DNA of 36,389 nt from assembly GCF_003172955.1 (NCBI RefSeq), contig NZ_QGKR01000229.1, positions 1 to 36,389 on the forward strand, given 5' to 3'. Position 1 is the first letter of the stretch. Every line of letters begins with the position of its first letter. This document shows, in pieces, positions 16,363-24,295 of the stretch. The notes beneath the pieces are model-generated. The model searched no databases. It worked only from the letters and a program-made list of their open reading frames with translations, and was not told the DNA's origin. Position numbers and translations under genes: made by a program. Origin of the DNA: Micromonospora acroterricola (GTDB taxonomy: Bacteria; Actinomycetota; Actinomycetes; Mycobacteriales; Micromonosporaceae).

Positions 16363-17970
16363 TCATGCCTCGTCCTCGCTGGCGGGGCGTGCGTCGCTCG
16401 CCGGGCCCCCGTCGGTGGCCGTGCCGTCGGTCGGCGCGGCAACCGCACCACGCTCGGGAGCCGCGTCCGGGCTGATGCCCGCCATCAGCAGGCCGATCTC
16501 CTCGCGGGGGGTGTCCGGGCCGACGATGCCGATGATCCGACCCCGGTACATCACCGCGATCCGGTCGGCCAGCCCGATCACCTCGTCGAGCTCGCTGGAG
16601 ACCACCATGACGGCGGTGCCGATGTCCCGCTCACGGATGATCCGGCTGTGGATGAACTCGATCGACCCGACGTCGACGCCGCGGGTCGGCTGGGCGGCGA
16701 TGAAGAGCTTGAGCGGCCGGGACAGCTCCCGGGCCACGATCACCTTCTGCTGGTTGCCGCCGGAGAGGGTGCCCACCGGCGCGTCGGCCGACGAGGTGCG
16801 GACGTCGAACTGCTCGATCCGCTCCTTCGCGGACGCCGCGATCGCGTCCGGCTTGATCGCGAGCCCAGCGCCGAACGGCGGCCGGTCGTAGATGTCCAGC
16901 ACGAGGTTCTCCGCGACGCTGAACTCCTTGACCAGGCCGTCCACGCTGCGGTCCTCGGGCACGTAGCCGACACCGGCGCGGAGCACCTTCTTGGTGGTCC
17001 AGCCGTCGATGCGGTCGCCGGCCAGGCTGACCGTGCCGGCGAGCACCGGGCGCAGGCCCATGATCGCCTCAATCAGCTCGGTCTGGCCGTTGCCCTGCAC
17101 GCCCGCCACGCCGAGCACCTCGCCCGCGCGCACGGTCAGGTCCACGCCGTCGACCGCCCGGACCTGCCGGTCGTCGTCGACGACCAGCCCGGCCACCTCC
17201 AGCATCGGCTCGCGCGGCGTGGCCGGGGACTTCTCCACGGTGAGCCGGACGCTCCGCCCGACCATTAGCGCGGCCAGCTCGTCCCGGCTGGCCTCCGGGG
17301 AGGCGGTGCCGACGGTCTTTCCGCGCCGGATCACGGTGATCCGGTCGGCGATCGCCTTGACCTCGCCGAGCTTGTGGGTGATGAAGACGATCGACTTGCC
17401 GGCGGCCTTCAGCGACCGCATGACCGTCAGCAGTTCCTCGGTCTCCTGCGGGGTGAGCACCGCGGTCGGCTCGTCCAGGATGAGCAGGTCGACGTCGCGG
17501 GTGAGCGCCTTGACGATCTCGACCCGCTGCTGGATGCCGACCGGCAGGTCCTCGATCACGGCGTCCGGGTCGACCCGCAGGTTGTACCGCTCGGACACCT
17601 CGGCGACCTCGCGCCGGGCCCGCCGCCGGTCCAGGAAACCGGCGATGCCGCCCCGGACCTGCTCGGCGCCGAGCATGATGTTCTCGGCCACGGTGAAGAC
17701 GGGCACCAGCATGAAGTGCTGGTGCACCATGCCGATCCCGGCCGCGATCGCGTCGGAGGGGCCCCTCAGCTTCAGCGGCTTGCCGTCGACCAGGATCTCG
17801 CCCTCGTCGGGCTGGTAGAGCCCGTAGAGCACGTTCATCAGGGTCGACTTGCCCGCGCCGTTCTCGCCGAGCAGGGCGTGGATCTCTCCAGGCTCCACCG
17901 TCAGATCGATGTGGTCGTTGGCGACCAGATCACCGAATCGCTTGGTGATGCCGCGCAGTTCGAGTCTCAG
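16363..17970 (-). CDS. Nucleoside ABC transporter ATPase, two ABC domains, apparent CTG start
   Basis: About 535 residues, a tandem ATPase of the RbsA/YufO (NupO) type. The first domain has Walker [10 protein letters not shown] (35-43), a degenerate signature VGIQQR and Walker [12 protein letters not shown]. The second has LSGGNQQK and [12 protein letters not shown], where Gln stands for the catalytic Glu as is usual in this subfamily. The first ATG/GTG/TTG in frame (GTG at 17898) would remove the essential first strand. In-frame upstream codons read [25 protein letters not shown], the standard N-terminus. The only start fitting this is CTG at 17970, five bases after a perfect aggagg. No ATG, GTG or TTG lies between it and the upstream stop at 18037. 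Confidence 0.88.
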   Translation of the reverse strand: MRLELRGITKRFGDLVANDHIDLTVEPGEIHALLGENGAGKSTLMNVLYGLYQPDEGEILVDGKPLKLRGPSDAIAAGIGMVHQHFMLVPVFTVAENIMLGAEQVRGGIAGFLDRRRARREVAEVSERYNLRVDPDAVIEDLPVGIQQRVEIVKALTRDVDLLILDEPTAVLTPQETEELLTVMRSLKAAGKSIVFITHKLGEVKAIADRITVIRRGKTVGTASPEASRDELAALMVGRSVRLTVEKSPATPREPMLEVAGLVVDDDRQVRAVDGVDLTVRAGEVLGVAGVQGNGQTELIEAIMGLRPVLAGTVSLAGDRIDGWTTKKVLRAGVGYVPEDRSVDGLVKEFSVAENLVLDIYDRPPFGAGLAIKPDAIAASAKERIEQFDVRTSSADAPVGTLSGGNQQKVIVARELSRPLKLFIAAQPTRGVDVGSIEFIHSRIIRERDIGTAVMVVSSELDEVIGLADRIAVMYRGRIIGIVGPDTPREEIGLLMAGISPDAAPERGAVAAPTDGTATDGGPASDARPASEDEA

Positions 17971-18012
17971 CGCAACCTCCTGGAGTGCGAGCGATGGTGC
18001 AGCGTAGCTGCT

Positions 18013-18041
18013 GGTGACCCGGCCGGACCGGCCCGGTCACC
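18013..18041 (-). promoter_or_regulatory. Intercistronic hairpin between lipoprotein and ATPase genes
   Basis: Arms ggtgacc (18013-18019) and ggtcacc (18035-18041) are perfect; ggcc/ggcc continues the stem after one mismatch around a 5-base loop. It lies about 43 bases upstream of the ATPase start in a 193-base gap. Such hairpins often let the binding protein be made in excess of the transporter; that role is inferred. Confidence 0.55.
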
Positions 18042-18163
18042 GAGGCGCGCGATCGGCCGCCCCGGCTCCACGGATGGTCACCCGCGGCGCCGGAGCGGCC
18101 GGATCGGTCGTACCTGTCTCCCGCCGGCCCCCCGATGATCTCACCGGAGGGTTCGGCCGGGCG

Positions 18164-19249
18164 TCACTTGGTCGGCTGGGCCTTCGAGGTGACGGTGATG
18201 GTGCCAGCGGAGATGTCCGCCTTGATCTTGTCGACCTCGGCCTTGAGCTCGGCCGGAACCTTGCTCTCGAAGTCGTGGTACGGGGCGATCGAGACGCCGT
18301 TGTTGGCCAGCGTGCCGACGAAGCCCGGGTTGGCCTGCAGCTTCTCGCCACCGGCGGCCTTGAGCACGGCCTCCTTGACGGCCTCGGGGATGTTCTTGAC
18401 CACGGTGGTCACGATCGCCGAGCAGTCCGGGGTGCTCTCGCAGCCGTCCACGTCCACCCAGATGGTGTTGTACTTGCCGCCCGAGGCCTTCGCCGCCGAC
18501 GTGGTGCCGAGGCCGGAGCCGCCGGCGACCGGCATGATGATGTCCGCGCCCTGGGCGACCAGCGCGTCGGAGACCTTCTTGCCCTCGTCCTGCTTGGCGA
18601 AGTCATTGGTGAAGGAGCCCTTCTGGGTCTCCTTGTTCCAGCCCAGCGCCTGGACGTTCTTCTTCTTGGTGGTGTTGTAGTACGCCACGCCGTCGACGAA
18701 GCCGTCCATGAAGATGGTCACCGGCGGGATCGGCAGGCCACCGTAGGTGCCCACCTTGCCGCTCTTGGAGAGCCCGGCGGCCAGGTAACCGGCCTGGAAG
18801 GCGGCCTGGGCGGTGTCGAACTGCATCGGGTAGACGTTGGCGTCACCCGGGTTGGCGTCGACGATGCCGAACACCTGGTTCGGGTTCGCCTTGGCGATCT
18901 TCGAGGTGGCGTTCTGCATCAGACCACCGACCGCCAGAATGAAGTTGCACTTCTGGTTGACGTACTGCGTCAGGTTCGGCTCGTAGTCGGCCTCGGCCTT
19001 CGACGCGACGTACTTGATGTCGATGTTGTCGTTGGCGGCCTTGGCCTCCTGCAGGCCCTTCCAGGCGGAGGTGTTGAACGACTTGTCGTCGATGCCGCCG
19101 ACGTCGGTAACCATGCAGGCGCTGAACTTCTTGGCGCCACTGCCGGCGTTGTTGTCATCCTCGGGGGCCTCGCCACACGCGGCGGCGCTGAGCACGAGCC
19201 CACCCACCGCGAAGATCGAGGCGATCCGCATCCCACGCACCGAGCGCAA
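18164..19249 (-). CDS. BMP-family nucleoside-binding lipoprotein
   Basis: About 361 residues. A lipoprotein signal peptide is clear: RSVRGMR, then a hydrophobic stretch to LVLSAAAC, with lipid attachment at the Cys before GEAPEDD. The mature part has the BMP/PnrA opening CMVTDVGGIDDKSFNTSAWKGL, with QVFGIVDANPG and GFVDGVAYYNTTKKKNVQ further on. It captures nucleosides outside the membrane for the downstream ABC genes. I chose the TTG at 19249 because aaggag lies five bases before it; GTG (19237) and ATG (19228) are possible but poorly spaced. First gene of the operon, with a 259-base upstream region. Confidence 0.92.
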   Translation of the reverse strand: MRSVRGMRIASIFAVGGLVLSAAACGEAPEDDNNAGSGAKKFSACMVTDVGGIDDKSFNTSAWKGLQEAKAANDNIDIKYVASKAEADYEPNLTQYVNQKCNFILAVGGLMQNATSKIAKANPNQVFGIVDANPGDANVYPMQFDTAQAAFQAGYLAAGLSKSGKVGTYGGLPIPPVTIFMDGFVDGVAYYNTTKKKNVQALGWNKETQKGSFTNDFAKQDEGKKVSDALVAQGADIIMPVAGGSGLGTTSAAKASGGKYNTIWVDVDGCESTPDCSAIVTTVVKNIPEAVKEAVLKAAGGEKLQANPGFVGTLANNGVSIAPYHDFESKVPAELKAEVDKIKADISAGTITVTSKAQPTK

Positions 19250-19399
19250 GACGTCTCCTTCCCATTGCACACCGCGCCTAGTGCGGTGGCAGCCCATCAG
19301 CCGACCTGCGGTGTGCCGCCGGCTGTCCCACGTTACGGACGGGAGCGTACGCCCGCGCCCACCCACCGGCCGACAATCGTGCACGACTGTTGAGCGCCT

Positions 19400-19415
19400 G
19401 TTACCCGCGTGTAAC
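19400..19415. promoter_or_regulatory. Possible operator GTTAC-N6-GTAAC upstream of the nucleoside operon
   Basis: A symmetric site with 5-base arms, GTTAC at 19400-19404 and GTAAC at 19411-19415, lies about 150 bases upstream of the BMP lipoprotein start. Extra half-sites occur at 19332 (GTTAC) and 19447 (GTAAC). No regulator is encoded beside it. This is a guess from symmetry and location. Confidence 0.3.
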
Positions 19416-19471
19416 CCTTGCGTGGGGCAACTCACTCTTCGTGCTGGTAACCGACGACCCGAGGCGTCGTG

Positions 19472-19510
19472 AACGTCCGTTTTTCCGGGGCGGGCCCCTC
19501 CTCGGACGTT
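19472..19510 (-). terminator. Hairpin after the small membrane protein gene
   Basis: Outer arms aacgtccg (19472-19479) and cggacgtt (19503-19510) are perfect, and an inner ggggc/gcccc stem follows. On the - strand it starts at the stop codon of the gene at 19509-19850 and contains an A-run in the loop rather than a T-tract after the stem. Probable terminator that insulates the nucleoside operon. Confidence 0.5.
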
Positions 19511-19850
19511 ACCGCCAAAAGACCGCGACCGCCGCGTTGACCAGGGTCAGGCCGACGATCGCGAGGAAGTGGCCGCGGTTGACCACGTCCCGCTTCCGGG
19601 AGAAGAAGACCATGACGAAGATCAGCAGCGCGAGCACCAGCTTCGTCACAAGTTTCGCCGGCGCCGGCTCGTCGCCGTCGCGCAGCGGCGCGGCGAGGCC
19701 CAGCCCGGTCAGCAGACCGATCACCGAGCCCCACAGCATCGCGGGGTTGATGCGCAGCCGGCCGCTGACGTACTGGGCGATCGAGCCGCCGAGCAGCAGG
19801 GCGAACCCGATGAGATGGACATAGAGGAGGATCAGTCGGAGTGCTTCCAC
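19509..19850 (-). CDS. Small four-helix membrane protein of unknown function
   Basis: About 113 residues with four predicted membrane helices: LRLILLYVHLIGFALLLGG, MLWGSVIGLLTGLGLAA, LVTKLVLALLIFVMVFF and a last one near FLAIVGLTLVNAAVAVFW. The loop before helix 3 is acidic (DGDEPAP), with RKRD after it. I do not recognise a function. I preferred the GTG at 19850, nine bases after ggggagg; the ATG at 19859 directly abuts that binding site. It sits alone on the - strand, between the mal operon's end and the nucleoside operon. Confidence 0.75.
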   Translation of the reverse strand: MEALRLILLYVHLIGFALLLGGSIAQYVSGRLRINPAMLWGSVIGLLTGLGLAAPLRDGDEPAPAKLVTKLVLALLIFVMVFFSRKRDVVNRGHFLAIVGLTLVNAAVAVFWR

Positions 19851-19929
19851 GCCGCCCATCCTCCCCTATCAACGACAGTTTGTAGTAGGGGGTGGCGCGG
19901 TCGGCGCGTCATGCCCGGCGCGACAGCGG

Positions 19930-21744
19930 TCACCACAGCCGCCAGACCTGGAAGGTGGGACCGTCGCCGGGCAGGGTCAGCACGCCGTCCGGGCCGGGTC
20001 GCAGCGCCGGGGCGCCGCCGTACACGTTCTCCCCCGCCGGCAGGCCGGCCAGCCGCACCGGCACGCCGGCCGCCCGCCGGGCCAGCACCAGCACCGTGCC
20101 GGTCGGCGCCTCGCGCAGGAAGACGAGCGTGTCCGGGTCGTGGTGCAGCCGGCGCAGGCCGCCGTGCCGCAGCGCCGGCTCGGCGTGGCGCAGCGATATC
20201 AACGCCCGGTACGCGGCGAGGGTGCGGGCGTCCCAGCTCCGCGGGCGGTGCCACGGCATCGGGGTACGCGAGGACTCCCCGTTAGTGCCGGTAAGGCCGA
20301 GTTCGTCCCCGGCGAAGATCATCGGGATGCCCGGCATGGTGGCGAGCAGGCCGGCGGCGACCTCCTGCCGGGCGGCGTCGCCGACCACCGTCCGGACCCG
20401 GGCCGAGTCGTGCGAGCCGAGCAGTTGCCAGGAGTGCGTGTACGCGCGCCAGGAGACCAGCGACCGGTAGGCGTCCATGGTCGCGAGCACCGCGTCGGCG
20501 TCCCGCCGTGGCACCCCGCCGGGGGTGCCGAGGAAGTTCGGCGCCGGTTGGTCGCCGTGCCGCAGCCAGGACCAGACCGGGTCGGTGAAGCCGACGTAGT
20601 TCATGGTGCCGTGCCAGCCGTCGCGGTCCAGGTCGCCGGTGTGGTCGTGCCCGTGCTCGGCCATCAGCAGGCCGTCCGGCCGGTCCTGGGCGACCACCGC
20701 ACGCAGCAGCGCCGCCACCTCGTGGGTGTACGCGTCGGCGCCCCGCCGGCCGGTCATGTTCGCCACGTCCACCCGCCACCCGTCCAGCCGGTACGGCGGG
20801 CGAAGCCAGCGGCGCAGCACCGCGTCGTCCGCAGTGGCGAAACGGCGGCGCAGCTCGGCGCTCCCCCAGTTGAGCTTCGGCAGCGACTTCACCCCGTTCC
20901 AGGACTCGTAGTCCCCGGTGATCTCGTCGAAGTAGTACATCTCCCGCTCGGGGGCCCGCACGTCGGACGAGGCGGCGGTGAACCAGTCGTGCGCGTCGCC
21001 GGTGTGGTTGCTGGTGATGTCGCCGAGCAGCCGCCAGCCGCGGGCCCGTACCGCGTCGGCGAGCCGTGCCAGCGCGGCGTCCCCGCCGAGCAGCGGATCG
21101 ACCCGGTCGAAGCTGGCCGCGTCGTAGCGGTGGTTGGAGCGAGCCGGGAAGATCGGTGTCAGGTAGACGGTGTTCACCCCGAGCCGGTCCAGGTGGTCCA
21201 GCCGTTCGACGATGCCGTCCAGGTCGCCGCCGTAGAGCTGGTACGGCGTCTCCGGGCCACGCCCGATCACCGGGGTGTCCCAGTCGCACGGGATCGCCCA
21301 GTTCGGCAGCGGTCGGCTGCCCGCGCCGGCCGAGCGGGCGAACCGGTCCGGGAAGATCTGGTAGATCACCGCGTCCCGCGCCCAGGCCGGTGGCGGTGCG
21401 TGGGTGACCAGCTTGAAGTCCCCGTGGTCGGGCACGTCGTGGTCGACCAGCCCGGCGGCGGTCAGCCATCGAGGACTGCGCCGCCCGGAGAGCAGGAACC
21501 GGTAGTTGCTCACCGGGTTACGGGCCGGCACCTCGGCCCGCCACCAGACGTCCCCGCCCTCGACCCGGTCCACGGTGGCCTCCCGGAAACGGGGCTCACC
21601 GTCGCCGGTGGTGCGTACGTGGACCTGGTCGACGTCAGCTCCGACCGGCGTCCGGACGAAGACGTCGACCTTCTCCCCCAGCGTCGGCTCCTGCTGCGGG
21701 ACGTAGGTGGCGGATCCGTCGTGGTGCGGCTGCGCCGTGCTCAT
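19930..21744 (-). CDS. GH13 maltodextrin hydrolase (neopullulanase/cyclomaltodextrinase/MalZ-like)
   Basis: 604 residues from the ATG at 21744, whose ATGA overlaps the stop of malG. An N-terminal beta domain (about 20-112) resembles a CBM34-type module. The catalytic barrel begins at AVIYQIFPDRFA and carries all four GH13 regions: DITSNH (242-247), GWRVDVAN with nucleophile Asp326, AEHG with acid/base Glu363, and GSHDSAR with Asp446. There is no signal peptide, so it acts in the cytoplasm on imported malto-oligosaccharides. Exact specificity is not decidable by eye. The frame stays open upstream to 22392 inside malG but that part is out of frame with it and discarded. Confidence 0.9.
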   Translation of the reverse strand: MSTAQPHHDGSATYVPQQEPTLGEKVDVFVRTPVGADVDQVHVRTTGDGEPRFREATVDRVEGGDVWWRAEVPARNPVSNYRFLLSGRRSPRWLTAAGLVDHDVPDHGDFKLVTHAPPPAWARDAVIYQIFPDRFARSAGAGSRPLPNWAIPCDWDTPVIGRGPETPYQLYGGDLDGIVERLDHLDRLGVNTVYLTPIFPARSNHRYDAASFDRVDPLLGGDAALARLADAVRARGWRLLGDITSNHTGDAHDWFTAASSDVRAPEREMYYFDEITGDYESWNGVKSLPKLNWGSAELRRRFATADDAVLRRWLRPPYRLDGWRVDVANMTGRRGADAYTHEVAALLRAVVAQDRPDGLLMAEHGHDHTGDLDRDGWHGTMNYVGFTDPVWSWLRHGDQPAPNFLGTPGGVPRRDADAVLATMDAYRSLVSWRAYTHSWQLLGSHDSARVRTVVGDAARQEVAAGLLATMPGIPMIFAGDELGLTGTNGESSRTPMPWHRPRSWDARTLAAYRALISLRHAEPALRHGGLRRLHHDPDTLVFLREAPTGTVLVLARRAAGVPVRLAGLPAGENVYGGAPALRPGPDGVLTLPGDGPTFQVWRLW

Positions 21745-22676
21745 CCCTTGACCGCGCCGGCGGTCAGCCCGGAGACGATGTAGCGCTGGAGGAGTTGGAA
21801 CACCAGCACGGTGGGGATCGCGGTGAGCAGGGTGCCGGCGGCGAAGATGCCGAAGTTGTTGTTGCGCTCGTTGCCCTGCAACAGGCCGTACATGCCGACC
21901 GCGAGGGTCTTCGAGTCGCTGCTGGTGAGGAACACGTTGGCCATCAGGAACTCGTTGATGGTGCCGATGAACGCCAGCAGCCCGGTCACCGCCAGGATCG
22001 GCGCCACCAGCGGCAGCATGATGCGGAAGAAGACCTGGGCGTGCGAGGCCCCGTCCATCGTCGCCGACTCGTCCAGCTCCCGGGGCAGGGTGTCGAAGAA
22101 GCCCTTCATCAGCCAGGTGTTCACGCCGAGCGCGCCACCCATGTAGAGCAGCAGCAGCCCCCAGGGGGTGTTGAAGCCGATCGACGGCCACAGGTCGGTG
22201 ATCGTGCCGAAGATCAGGTAGATCGCCACGATCGCCAGGAACTGCGGAAACATCTGGATCAACAGCAGCGAGAGCAGCCCCACCCGGCGGCCGCGGAACC
22301 GCATCCGGGAGAAGGCGTACGCGGCCAGCGCGGAGAGGAACACCGACGCGAACGAGGCCACCCCGGCGATCAGCAGCGAGTTGAGGAACCACCGCTCGAA
22401 GGCGGTCCGCTCGAACAGCCCGCCGAAGTTGCCGAGCGACACCCCGCCGGTCGGCACCAGCTCGGTGGTGGAGAGCGTGCCGAGCGGGTTGAGCGCGGCG
22501 GAGAGCACGAACACGATCGGGAAGAGGCTGAACAGCACGGCGAGCACGGCGACCAGGTGCCGCCAGCCGACCTGGGCGAACCAGCGGTTGCGCCGCCGGC
22601 CGGTGACGTTGCGGTTGGTCGCGGGCGGGCGGCCCGCCGTGTCGCCGGTCCGCGCGGCCCCGGTGAGCGTGGTCAC
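21741..22676 (-). CDS. malG: Maltose/maltodextrin ABC transporter permease MalG
   Basis: 311 residues, six membrane segments. The EAA loop that contacts the ATPase reads ELDESATMDGASHAQVFFRI, typical of MalG. The GTG at 22676 overlaps the malF stop (GTGA) and has aggaggtg just upstream, which fixes the start and rules out the longer frame to 23126. An N-terminal cytoplasmic tail of about 35 polar residues precedes the first helix. Followed by the GH13 hydrolase through an ATGA overlap. Confidence 0.93.
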   Translation of the reverse strand: MTTLTGAARTGDTAGRPPATNRNVTGRRRNRWFAQVGWRHLVAVLAVLFSLFPIVFVLSAALNPLGTLSTTELVPTGGVSLGNFGGLFERTAFERWFLNSLLIAGVASFASVFLSALAAYAFSRMRFRGRRVGLLSLLLIQMFPQFLAIVAIYLIFGTITDLWPSIGFNTPWGLLLLYMGGALGVNTWLMKGFFDTLPRELDESATMDGASHAQVFFRIMLPLVAPILAVTGLLAFIGTINEFLMANVFLTSSDSKTLAVGMYGLLQGNERNNNFGIFAAGTLLTAIPTVLVFQLLQRYIVSGLTAGAVKG

Positions 22677-24295
22677 GAGTACACCTCCTCCTGCTTGCGG
22701 GTCCGCCGGAAGCTGACCGTGGAGACCACCGCGACGATGGCGAAGATGAACAGCGAGATGGCGGCGGCGAAGCCGAACTCCGCGCCCTGTCCGCCGAAGG
22801 CCAGCCGGTAGGTGTACGTGATCAGCAGGTCGGTGGCGCCGTTCGTCGGGTTGTCGGCCGGGAACGGCGCGCCCTCGGTGGTCAGGTAGATCGCGTTGAA
22901 GTTGTTGAAGTTGTACGCGAACGACGAGATCAGCAGCGGGGAGAGAGCGACCAGCAGCAGCGGCAGGGTGACCGCGCGGAAGGACTGCCAGGGCGAGGCC
23001 CCGTCGACCGAGGTCGCCTCGGTCAGCTCGCGCGGGATGGCCTGCAACGCGCCGGTCGCCACCAGGAACATGTACGGGTAGCCGAGCCAGAGCTGCACCA
23101 GGATGACCGCGAAACGCGCCGTCCACGGCTGCCCGAACCAGTCCACGTCCAGCCCGAAGAGGTTGTTGATCAGGCCGAAGTCGGCGTTGAACATGTCACG
23201 CCACGCCAGCAGCATCGCGAACGACGGCATGGCGTACGGCAGGACCAGCAGCAAGCGGTAGAGGTTGGTGCCGCGCATCCGGGGCGAGTGCAGCACGAGC
23301 GCGATCAGCATGCCGAGCAGGAACGTGCCGCCGGTGGAGCCGATGGCGAAGGCGAAGTTCCAGATCAGGGTGCCGAGGAACGGCCCGGAGATGGTCTCGT
23401 CGGTCAGCACCCGGGTGAAGTTGCTCAGCCCGACGTTGACCTTCCAGCCCTGGGTGAGCCGCTCGCCGTCGGCGGCGACGAACGCGCCCACCTCGTCGTT
23501 GGCGGTCCAGGTCTGCCCCGTCCCGGTGTCTCGGACACAGTCGCAGCCAACCTCGTACGCCCGCACCGCCTTGCCCTCGTAGGCGCGGGACAGGCCGCTG
23601 GAGCGCAGGGCGCCGCCGGCGGTGGGCACCACCAGGTCGGTGATCTCCTTGCTGCGGGCGCTGGCCTGGCCGAAGTTCAGCACCGTGTAGCCGTCGGCGG
23701 CGGTGACCTTGCCGCCCGGGGCGACCGTGACGTCGGCGGCGTCGAGCCGCCGCAGCCCGTCGGTGTCACCGGCGGACACCGTGCCGGTGGCGGGGTCGGT
23801 GACCAGGAAGACCAGCGGTCCGGTGGACGGGTCACCCTTGGTGGCGATCGACAGGGCGTACTCGGCGGAGCCGGGCACCTGGGTGACCGAGGAGGACTGG
23901 ATCGCGACGATCGCCTCGTCCTTGCTGCCCCGGTGCCCGTCGCCGAAGTTGGTGAAGGCGGTGCTGGCCGTGTACAGCACCGGGAAGACCTGGAAGGCGA
24001 TCAGGAACAGGGTGCCCGGGACCAGGTACTTGGCCGGGATGTGCCGGCGGGTGAGGTAGAGGTAGAACAGTGCGGCGGTGGTCGCCGCCAGCAGGGCCAG
24101 GCCGGCCCACTTCCGGCCGTCGATGAGCGGGAAGGCCGCCCAGACCGCGACACCGGCGGTCAGGCCGAGCAGGAGCACCTTGCCGGCGAGGCCGGTCAGG
24201 GTGATCGGCGCGTGGTCACGCGCGGCACGGGAGCCGACGGGCCCCCGGCCCGGGGCCTGCGTGGCAGACCCCGGGCCGGACAGCGGCGTACTCAT
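22673..24295 (-). CDS. malF: Maltose/maltodextrin ABC transporter permease MalF, with large external domain
   Basis: 540 residues. Three helices (about 37-55, 65-82, 90-111) precede an external domain at about 112-300, comparable in position to the P2 loop of enteric MalF, with a CDC pair at 251-253. The remaining helices carry the EAA loop ELTEATSVDGASPWQSFRAV. The ATG overlaps the malE stop codon by one base (TAATG). The ATPase subunit is not encoded in the window; in Streptomyces a shared MsiK serves such systems, and the same is inferred here. Confidence 0.93.
   Translation of the reverse strand: MSTPLSGPGSATQAPGRGPVGSRAARDHAPITLTGLAGKVLLLGLTAGVAVWAAFPLIDGRKWAGLALLAATTAALFYLYLTRRHIPAKYLVPGTLFLIAFQVFPVLYTASTAFTNFGDGHRGSKDEAIVAIQSSSVTQVPGSAEYALSIATKGDPSTGPLVFLVTDPATGTVSAGDTDGLRRLDAADVTVAPGGKVTAADGYTVLNFGQASARSKEITDLVVPTAGGALRSSGLSRAYEGKAVRAYEVGCDCVRDTGTGQTWTANDEVGAFVAADGERLTQGWKVNVGLSNFTRVLTDETISGPFLGTLIWNFAFAIGSTGGTFLLGMLIALVLHSPRMRGTNLYRLLLVLPYAMPSFAMLLAWRDMFNADFGLINNLFGLDVDWFGQPWTARFAVILVQLWLGYPYMFLVATGALQAIPRELTEATSVDGASPWQSFRAVTLPLLLVALSPLLISSFAYNFNNFNAIYLTTEGAPFPADNPTNGATDLLITYTYRLAFGGQGAEFGFAAAISLFIFAIVAVVSTVSFRRTRKQEEVYS

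Noticed and set aside
18135..18680. Frames on the + strand opposite the BMP lipoprotein gene
   Set aside because: No binding site, no domain, and the opposite strand is a clear BMP protein.
19250..19435. Longer N-terminus for the BMP lipoprotein
   Set aside because: It would bury the lipoprotein signal peptide; a good ribosome binding site precedes the TTG at 19249.
21745..22392. Upstream extension of the GH13 hydrolase
   Set aside because: It lies within malG in a different frame; the ATGA overlap with malG fixes the start.
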